Of a stretch of DNA of 64,000 nt, positions 57,901 through 64,000 are shown piece by piece (position 1 is the stretch's first letter; each line of letters opens with the position of its first letter). Under the pieces are notes generated by a model. The model was given only the letters and a program-made list of their open reading frames with translations. It did no database searches and was not told where the DNA came from. Source of the DNA: Edwardsiella ictaluri ATCC 33202 (lineage in GTDB: Bacteria > Pseudomonadota > Gammaproteobacteria > Enterobacterales > Enterobacteriaceae); assembly GCF_000264785.1 (NCBI RefSeq), contig NZ_AFJI01000088.1:39165-103164 (forward strand). Reading direction: 5' to 3'. The position numbers and the translations under genes were made by a program.

Positions 57901-60900
57901 ATGGTCAGCAACACCAAAGAACAGGCCCTTGAAGCGGCCATTGAGCAGGCCCTGACCGGCCAGTGTCTGGAAACGCTCGGCAATGGCATTGGCGAGGGGG
58001 CTGCCGTCTACACCATACCCCACCATGGTTTTGTATTGGGGCAAGCCTGCGATTTTGACAAACAGTACGCCATCGATAAGCGGCTGTTCTGGCAGTTTCT
58101 CGAAACCACCCAGGCTATGGAGCTGGCCAAACTCCAGCAGCATCACCCCCAAGACTGGCAACGCAAGGTACTCGAGCGCTTCGATCGCATCATTAAAAAG
58201 CAGGGGGTGCTGCATCTGCTGAAAAAGGGCCTGAGCGTTGATGATGCCCACCTGACCTTGATGTACCCGGCGCCGCTGGCCAGCAGCAGCGCGACGGTGA
58301 GCCAGAATTTTGCCGCCAACCTCTTTAGCTGCACCCGCCAGGTGGCTTACTCGGCGCAAAACCCCAAGCAAGAGATTGATATAGTGTTGTTTATCAATGG
58401 TATCCCGCTGATAACCCTTGAGCTGAAAAACCACTGGACCGGCCAGAATGCCAGCTATCACGGCCAGAAGCAGTACCGGGAAGATCGCGATATCAGCCAA
58501 CCCCTGCTGCACTTTGGTCGCGCTCTGGTGCATATGGCGGTGGATACCGACGAGGTCTATATGACCACCAAGCTGGCTGGCAAGGCGACCTTCTTTCTGC
58601 CTTTTAACCAGGGGCATCGCCATGGCAAGGGGAATCCGCCCAACCCCTACGGCCATAAGAGCGCCTATCTGTGGCAAGAGGTCTTCAGCAAGGAGAGTCT
58701 GGCCAATATCATCCAGCACTTTGTGCGGCTGGATGGGTCAACCAAAGAGTTACTGAACAAACGCACCCTGTTCTTCCCCCGCTACCATCAGCTGGATGTG
58801 GTGCGCAAGCTGGTGGACCATGCCGCTCAACATGGGGTTGGCCAGACCTATCTTATTCAGCACTCAGCGGGCTCTGGCAAATCCAACTCCATCACCTGGG
58901 CGGCATACCAGCTGATCGAGGTTTACCCGCATAGCGCTGACGTACAGGGTGCCAAGGCCGTCGATCAGCCGCTGTTTGATTCGATTATCGTGGTTACCGA
59001 CCGGCGACTGCTGGACAAACAGCTGCGTGAGAACATCAAGGAGTTCTCTGAGGTCAAGAACATCATTGCGCCAGCCAACAAGTCATCCGAGCTCAAGTCG
59101 GCCCTTGAGAACGGCAAGAAGATCATCATCACCACCATCCAGAAGTTCCCGTTTATCGTCGATGGCATCAGCGATCTGAGCGACAAGCGTTTTGCGGTGA
59201 TTATCGATGAGGCGCACAGCTCACAATCCGGTGATGCCCACGGCAAGATGAACGCGGCGATGGGCAAGAAGCAGGAAGAGGAGATGGAGGACACCCAGGA
59301 TCTGATCCTGCAGGCCATGCGCTCGCGCAAAATGTGTGGCAACGCCTCCTATTTCGCCTTTACCGCCACGCCGAAGAACACCACGCTGGAGAAGTTCGGC
59401 CAGTTGCAGCCGGATGGCACCTTCCAGCCGTTTCACCTCTATTCGATGAAACAGGCGATTGAGGAAGGTTTCATTCTTGACGTATTAGCCAACTACACCA
59501 CCTATTGCAGCTACTACGAGATCAGAAAGTCCATCGACGAGAACCCGCTGTTTGACAGCAAAAAGGCGCAGAAGAAGCTGCGGGCTTATGTGGAAGGCAG
59601 TCAGGAGACGATCGACGTCAAGGCTGAGATCATGCTCGAGCACTTCATCCCCCATGTGGTGAATGCCAAGAAGCTCAAGGGCAAAGGCAAGGGGATGGTG
59701 GTGACGCAGAGCATCGTCTCTGCTATCCGCTATTACAGGGCCATCACCCGCCAGCTGGAGGCGGTGGGGAACCCGTTCAAGGTGCTGATTGCCTTCTCCG
59801 GCAGCAAGGAGGTAGATGGCGTCGAGTACACTGAGGCTGAGCTCAACGGCTTTGCCGAGGGCGATACCCGCGACAAGTTTGATACCGACGAATATCGCCT
59901 GCTCATCGTGGCCAACAAATACCTGACCGGTTTCGATCAGCCCAAGCTGTGCACCATGTATGTCGACAAAAAAATGAGTGGTGTTCTGTGCGTGCAGGCG
60001 CTATCCCGCCTTAACCGGGCTGCGCCAAAATGGGGCAAGAAGACCGAAGATCTCTTTATTCTCGATTTCTTCAATCCGGTTGAAGCGATCAAGGCATCGT
60101 TTGATCCCTTCTATACCGCGACCTCGCTCTCTGGCGCCACCGACATCAATGTGTTGCATGAACTCAAGGATGCACTGGATGATACCGGCGTCTATGAGTG
60201 GCTCGAAGTCGAAAAGTTTGTTGCACGTTACTTCAATAACGAAGATGCGCAACTGCTCAGTGCCATCATCGATGTGGCCGCGGACCGCTTCAACCATGAG
60301 CTGGAACTGAGTAACGAAGAAAAAGCCGATATCAAGATCAAGGCCAAGCAGTTCGTGAAGATCTACGGTCAGATGGCCGCCATCATGCCTTACGATATGC
60401 TGACCTGGGAGAAGCTGTTCTGGTTCCTCAAGTTTCTGATCCCTAAACTCAAGGTGCAGGACCCGGATACCGACTTGCTTGATGAGCTGCTTGAGTCAGT
60501 GGACCTCTCCTCCTACGGTCTACAGCGTGTGAAGCTTAACCACGCGATCACCTTAGATGCTGATGAGTCAGTGCTGGATCCGCAAAACTCCAATCCACGT
60601 GGCGTCCACGGTTCGGGCGAGGAAACTGATCCGCTGGATGAGATCATCAAGAGCTTTAACGAGAAGTGGTTCCAGGGCTGGAGTTCAACTCCGGAAGAGC
60701 AGCGGGTGAAGTTCGTGAATATCCTCGATAACGTGAAAAAACACCCAGACTTTGAATCAAAGTATCAAAACAATAGTGATCCGATTAACCGCGAGCTGGC
60801 CTTCGAAAAGATCATGAGAGAAGTCATGCTGGCACGAAGGAAAGACGAGCTGGCGCTTTATAAGCTGTTCGCCAATGATCCTGCATTCAAGGAATCCTGG

Positions 60901-60933
60901 ATGCAAAGCGCACAGCGAATGGTGGGGATGTAA
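57901..60933 (+). CDS. hsdR: Type I restriction endonuclease subunit HsdR
   Basis: The 1010-residue motor and nuclease subunit. The nuclease domain has the D...ExK-type core 'EIDIVLFINGIPLITLELKNHWTGQ' (near residues 158-182). The helicase has Walker A 'HSAGSGKSNS' (near 320), DEAH-type Walker B 'IIDEAHSSQSG' and motif III 'FAFTATPKNTT'. C-terminal 'YLTGFDQPKLCTMYVDKKMSGVLCVQALSRLNRAAP' is the motif V-VI region. It translocates DNA and cuts unmethylated targets. All required motifs are present, so the system appears functional. Confidence 0.95.
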   Translation: MVSNTKEQALEAAIEQALTGQCLETLGNGIGEGAAVYTIPHHGFVLGQACDFDKQYAIDKRLFWQFLETTQAMELAKLQQHHPQDWQRKVLERFDRIIKKQGVLHLLKKGLSVDDAHLTLMYPAPLASSSATVSQNFAANLFSCTRQVAYSAQNPKQEIDIVLFINGIPLITLELKNHWTGQNASYHGQKQYREDRDISQPLLHFGRALVHMAVDTDEVYMTTKLAGKATFFLPFNQGHRHGKGNPPNPYGHKSAYLWQEVFSKESLANIIQHFVRLDGSTKELLNKRTLFFPRYHQLDVVRKLVDHAAQHGVGQTYLIQHSAGSGKSNSITWAAYQLIEVYPHSADVQGAKAVDQPLFDSIIVVTDRRLLDKQLRENIKEFSEVKNIIAPANKSSELKSALENGKKIIITTIQKFPFIVDGISDLSDKRFAVIIDEAHSSQSGDAHGKMNAAMGKKQEEEMEDTQDLILQAMRSRKMCGNASYFAFTATPKNTTLEKFGQLQPDGTFQPFHLYSMKQAIEEGFILDVLANYTTYCSYYEIRKSIDENPLFDSKKAQKKLRAYVEGSQETIDVKAEIMLEHFIPHVVNAKKLKGKGKGMVVTQSIVSAIRYYRAITRQLEAVGNPFKVLIAFSGSKEVDGVEYTEAELNGFAEGDTRDKFDTDEYRLLIVANKYLTGFDQPKLCTMYVDKKMSGVLCVQALSRLNRAAPKWGKKTEDLFILDFFNPVEAIKASFDPFYTATSLSGATDINVLHELKDALDDTGVYEWLEVEKFVARYFNNEDAQLLSAIIDVAADRFNHELELSNEEKADIKIKAKQFVKIYGQMAAIMPYDMLTWEKLFWFLKFLIPKLKVQDPDTDLLDELLESVDLSSYGLQRVKLNHAITLDADESVLDPQNSNPRGVHGSGEETDPLDEIIKSFNEKWFQGWSSTPEEQRVKFVNILDNVKKHPDFESKYQNNSDPINRELAFEKIMREVMLARRKDELALYKLFANDPAFKESWMQSAQRMVGM

Positions 60934-61105
60934 CGCTTTGATCATCGATTAAATCGGTTGTAAACGGTTTTCCATGGGCCGTATCGTTCAGGTAAATCAC
61001 ATCATGGTGCGTCTGAACAAAGCACCCAGAACATACCATTGATGATCATGCGGTGCCCTGCCCATGGCCGCTTTGGCTCGTTGTACCGGAGTGGGGATAC
61101 TGTTA

Positions 61106-62104
61106 TCAGGCCAGCGTAATGTCACTCTCCAGCTGGCAGCTGCAGGCCAATACATAGCCCTGGGCTATCTCCTGCGGGGTGAGGGTCATGGTGCTGCTGA
61201 CCTGATAGTCACCGTGCAGGATACGGGTCTTACAGCAGCCACAGACCCCGGCGCGGCAGGCGGCCTGTACCGGCAGCCGGTTCTGCTCCATGGCGTGCAA
61301 CAGGGTAACGCCGACGGCGGTACGATATTCGCCGGGGTGGCTGCAGGAAGTTATGCGCAGATCGCCGCCGCAGCTGTTTCCCACCTGCGGGCGAAAGATC
61401 TCCTGATGCACCCGCTGTGGGCTGACCCCCAGTTCACCAACCAGGGTCTGAGCCTGCTGCATATAGGGCGCCGGGCCGCAGATCATCACCGTACGCTCCG
61501 TCAGGGCGCGGATCTGGCCCTGTAGCACCCCGCGATTTAGGCGTCCCGGCAGGATAGCGCCTGTTGCTTCCGCTTCGGCCAGCAGGATCAGTTGCAGCTG
61601 CGGGTGAGCATCGGCCAGCTGGTGCCACTCGTCGGCGAAGATCAGGTCGCGCGGTGTACGGACCGCGTAGATCACCGCGACATCCGTGCTGGGTCGGTTA
61701 ACCAGCAGCCAGCGGGTCATGGAGATGATCGGGGTTACGCCGCACCCGGCTGCCAGCATCAGATAGCGGGTGGCGTCCGCCTGCGGGCAGGTGAAGCTGC
61801 CCTGCGCCGGTGAAAGCCACAGTTCGTCACCCGGCCGTACCCGGCCGGTCAGCCAGCCGGAGCCGACGCCGTTGTCCAGGCGGCGTACCGTCAGGGTAAT
61901 AAAGGGGCTGAGCCCTGGGGTTGAGGAGAGCGTGTAGGCACGCAGGGTCTCTTCGCTGCCGTCGATGCTGACCAGTGCATACTGACCGGGACGGTAGGGA
62001 TAAAAGTCGGGACAGATCAGGTTTAGCGTCCAGACATCGGGGGTCTCCCGGCGCAGAGAGTGAACCTGCATCCGGTGGGGGCAAAGGGGGGTTGGCATGG
62101 TCAT
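61106..62104 (-). CDS. hcr: NADH oxidoreductase of the hybrid-cluster protein
   Basis: A 332-residue FAD and 2Fe-2S protein that reduces Hcp with NADH. The FAD domain contains 'LRAYTLSSTPG', the NAD domain 'MLAAGCGVTPIISMTRWLL'. The C-terminal ferredoxin domain carries the cluster ligands in 'CRAGVCGCCKTRI' and 'VLACSC'. The start could be either of two ATG codons two codons apart. It lies 68 bases downstream of hcp and is part of the same operon. Confidence 0.95.
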   Translation of the reverse strand: MTMPTPLCPHRMQVHSLRRETPDVWTLNLICPDFYPYRPGQYALVSIDGSEETLRAYTLSSTPGLSPFITLTVRRLDNGVGSGWLTGRVRPGDELWLSPAQGSFTCPQADATRYLMLAAGCGVTPIISMTRWLLVNRPSTDVAVIYAVRTPRDLIFADEWHQLADAHPQLQLILLAEAEATGAILPGRLNRGVLQGQIRALTERTVMICGPAPYMQQAQTLVGELGVSPQRVHQEIFRPQVGNSCGGDLRITSCSHPGEYRTAVGVTLLHAMEQNRLPVQAACRAGVCGCCKTRILHGDYQVSSTMTLTPQEIAQGYVLACSCQLESDITLA

Positions 62105-62172
62105 GGTGATGGCGTCTCGCAGTCAGTATTTCGCCCCGTACCAGACGGCTCGGGGCACTTCAGATTGCCGGG

Positions 62173-63828
62173 TTAGGCGTGGCCGAGTATACCGTTCAGA
62201 TCGGCGTCGACCGTGCTGATGGCGCGCATGCCGAAGCGCTGGTTGAGGATCGCCAGAAGATTATCCGTCAGGAAACCCGGTGCGGTCGGCCCGGTGTAGA
62301 TGTTTTTGACGCCCAGCGCCAGCAGGGTCAGCAGGATGACGATGGCCTTCTGCTCAAACCAGGAGAGGATCAGACTGAGCGGCAGATCGTTGATGCCGCA
62401 GCCGAGCTTCTCTGCCAGATTGACCGCCAGCATGATGGCGCCGTAGGCGTCGTTGCACTGGCCGACGTCCAGCAGGCGCGGCAGCCCCTCCAGCGTGCCG
62501 AACTCCAGCTTGTTAAAACGGTACTTACCGCAGGCCAGGGTCATGATCAGGCAATCCTGTGGGATGGCGCGGGCAAAATCGGTGTAGTAGCTGCGCTCAT
62601 CGCGGCTGCCGTCGCAGCCGCCGAGCAGAAATACGTGGCGCAGCTTTTTCTGGGCAACCAGATCGATCACGCTGTCCGCCGCGTTGAGCAGGGTGGCGCG
62701 GCCAAAGCCGACGGTGATCAGGTGTTCGATCTCGCTGTAGGGGAAGCCATCGCAGACCTGCGCCTGGGCGATCACCTGGCTGAAATCATCGCCTTCCAGA
62801 TGGCGTACGCCCGGCCAGCCGACGATGCTGCGGGTCCAGATGCGATCGCTGTAGTTGCCAACGTTGGGATCGATGATGCAGTTGGAGGTCATCAGGATCG
62901 GGCCGGGGAAGCGGGCAAACTCCTGCTGCTGATTCTGCCAGCCGCTGCCGTAGTTACCGACCAGGTGGCGGTATTTTCGCAGTTCGGGATAGCCGTGGGC
63001 CGGCAGCATTTCACCGTGGGTATAGACGTTGATCCCGAGGCCGTCGGTCTGCTCCAGCAGCATCTGCAGATCCTTCAGATCGTGACCGGAGATCAGGATG
63101 CATTTACCGGCGAGCGGCCGCACGTTGACGGAGGTCGGGGTGGGATCGCCGTAGGCCTCGGTCTCCCCCTTATCCAGCTGCGCCATGATGGCGAAGTTCA
63201 TCTTGCCGATGCCCATGGCATTGTCCAGCAGGGTATCCATATCGCACGGCCGGGTGCCGAGCCAGGCCATATAGTGGTGATACTGGGCGTAGATCGCCTC
63301 GCTATGCTGGCCCAGCACATGGGCATGCTCCATATAGGCCGCGGCGCCTTTCAGACCGTATAGGCTGAGCATGCGCAGGCCGTGGATATCGTCGCCGATC
63401 TCGGCCCGATCGCTGTCCAGGGCGAACTCTGCCGCCTGGCGGCGCAGGGTCGCCACATCCTCTCCCTGCAGGCGCAGATCGGCCAGCGGATGGTCGCACT
63501 GCGTGCCCGGTGCCTTGGCCAGGCACGCAGTGCGCAGGCTGTCGCGCATCGCCAGCGCCTCGCGGGCGTAGCCGATGATGCGCGCAGAGTCGAAGTTGAC
63601 GTTGGTCAGGGTGGCGAAGAAGGCGCGCGGCGCAAAGCTGTCGATGGTGCGATCGCGGATATCCAGCTCGCGGGCCAGCAGCGCCCAGGCGGAGAGGCTT
63701 TGCAGTGCGGCGACCAGCAGGTCTTGCAGGTCGGAGGTTTCAGCACTCTTGCCGCACATCCCTTGGGCGTAGGAACAGCCATTGCCGGCCGGGGTACGGA
63801 TGGTTTGCTCGCATTGAACGCAGTACAT
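62173..63828 (-). CDS. hcp: Hydroxylamine reductase / hybrid-cluster protein
   Basis: A 551-residue protein with a hybrid 4Fe-2S-2O cluster that acts in nitric oxide detoxification and protein S-nitrosylation in E. coli. The N-terminal cluster motif is in '[27 protein letters not shown]'. Hybrid-cluster residues are in '[15 protein letters not shown]', 'MTSNCIIDP', '[15 protein letters not shown]' and '[14 protein letters not shown]'. The start at 63828 matches the family; upstream in-frame codons are rejected. Length agrees with E. coli Hcp (550). Confidence 0.96.
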   Translation of the reverse strand: MYCVQCEQTIRTPAGNGCSYAQGMCGKSAETSDLQDLLVAALQSLSAWALLARELDIRDRTIDSFAPRAFFATLTNVNFDSARIIGYAREALAMRDSLRTACLAKAPGTQCDHPLADLRLQGEDVATLRRQAAEFALDSDRAEIGDDIHGLRMLSLYGLKGAAAYMEHAHVLGQHSEAIYAQYHHYMAWLGTRPCDMDTLLDNAMGIGKMNFAIMAQLDKGETEAYGDPTPTSVNVRPLAGKCILISGHDLKDLQMLLEQTDGLGINVYTHGEMLPAHGYPELRKYRHLVGNYGSGWQNQQQEFARFPGPILMTSNCIIDPNVGNYSDRIWTRSIVGWPGVRHLEGDDFSQVIAQAQVCDGFPYSEIEHLITVGFGRATLLNAADSVIDLVAQKKLRHVFLLGGCDGSRDERSYYTDFARAIPQDCLIMTLACGKYRFNKLEFGTLEGLPRLLDVGQCNDAYGAIMLAVNLAEKLGCGINDLPLSLILSWFEQKAIVILLTLLALGVKNIYTGPTAPGFLTDNLLAILNQRFGMRAISTVDADLNGILGHA

Positions 63829-63844
63829 GGAAAACCCTCTTTTA

Positions 63845-63865
63845 AAGTTGTATTTATTATGCCTT
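63845..63865 (-). promoter_or_regulatory. Candidate NsrR site upstream of hcp
   Basis: The half-site AAGTTGTATTT (63845-63855) fits the NsrR pattern AAGnTGTATTT, with a weaker inverted partner (TTATGCCTT, 63857-63865). hcp-hcr is NsrR-repressed in E. coli. It lies just upstream of the start codon. Confidence 0.4.
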
Positions 63866-63926
63866 TTTAAAGGTAATCCTGGCATCGCGTTCGAAAAAGG
63901 AGTTTTTAATGCAACTTTTACTTTGT

Positions 63927-63940
63927 TTGATGTAACGCAA
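63927..63940. promoter_or_regulatory. Candidate FNR box upstream of hcp
   Basis: TTGATGTAACGCAA has one perfect FNR half (TTGAT) and three of five bases in the other. It lies about 100 bases upstream of hcp, which is FNR-activated in E. coli. Tentative. Confidence 0.35.
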
Positions 63941-63975
63941 TTTTTATTGCGAATGGGATTTATTTTTTAATCTCT

Positions 63976-64000
63976 GGGTGAAGGGTGAAGGGTGAAGGGT
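63976..64000. repeat. Heptanucleotide tandem repeat at the window edge
   Basis: The unit GGGTGAA is repeated about 3.6 times without error and runs into the window end, so the true copy number is not visible. Confidence 0.9.

Noticed and set aside
62179..63363. 394-codon open frame antisense to hcp
   Set aside because: Antisense shadow of hcp; no supporting motif or ribosome site.

Overview
The window looks like chromosomal DNA of an enteric gammaproteobacterium, most probably an Edwardsiella species. The backbone is GC-rich and follows enterobacterial gene order: yeeZ / hisL-hisG-hisD-hisC, rimO, dacC, deoR, ybjG, ybjL, ybjM, grxA, nfsA, ybjN, ybjO, rlmC, artJ, artM-Q-I-P, amiD, ybjS, ybjT, ltaE, hcr, hcp. 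It lacks rimK, potFGHI and poxB, which Escherichia coli carries at these positions. The genus call is inference from gene content; no rRNA or tRNA gene was found.

Layout. 1-3112: start of the histidine operon on the minus strand (hisC runs off the left edge), with its leader peptide of six consecutive His codons, attenuator and promoter. 3518-5951: divergent yeeZ, then rimO. 6116-12725: an AT-rich island with two near-identical defective IS630-type elements, two diverged family-25 glycosyltransferase genes, an orphan membrane protein and two decayed IS1-type elements. 12850-21296: AraC regulator, PEBP-like secreted protein, dacC, the sdaC-sdaB serine uptake and deamination pair, deoR and ybjG. 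21466-27117: a second mobile cluster with a GhrB-like dehydrogenase decapitated by an IS, the only intact IS630 copy, an AT-rich gene for a 450-residue protein of unknown function, another defective IS630 and an IS256 remnant. 27560-34556: ybjL to rlmC plus an Ogt-like DNA repair gene. 34640-38582: arginine ABC transporter genes with candidate ArgR boxes. 38783-44775: a four-gene chaperone-usher fimbrial operon with a divergent CsgD-like regulator. 44854-52675: amiD, ybjS, an efflux pump/lipocalin-like/LysR trio, ybjT and ltaE. 53146-60933: a type I restriction-modification operon, hsdM-hsdS-fic-hsdR, inserted between ltaE and hcr. 61106-63828: hcr and hcp, with candidate NsrR and FNR sites.

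The accessory content forms four blocks: the glycosyltransferase/IS island (probably surface glycan variation), the IS630-bracketed unknown gene, the fimbrial locus and the restriction locus with an embedded Fic protein. The four IS630 copies can be compared directly. Three share the same in-frame stop, yet each has intact ends and a TA flank. The elements also form the stop or start codons of four neighbouring genes.
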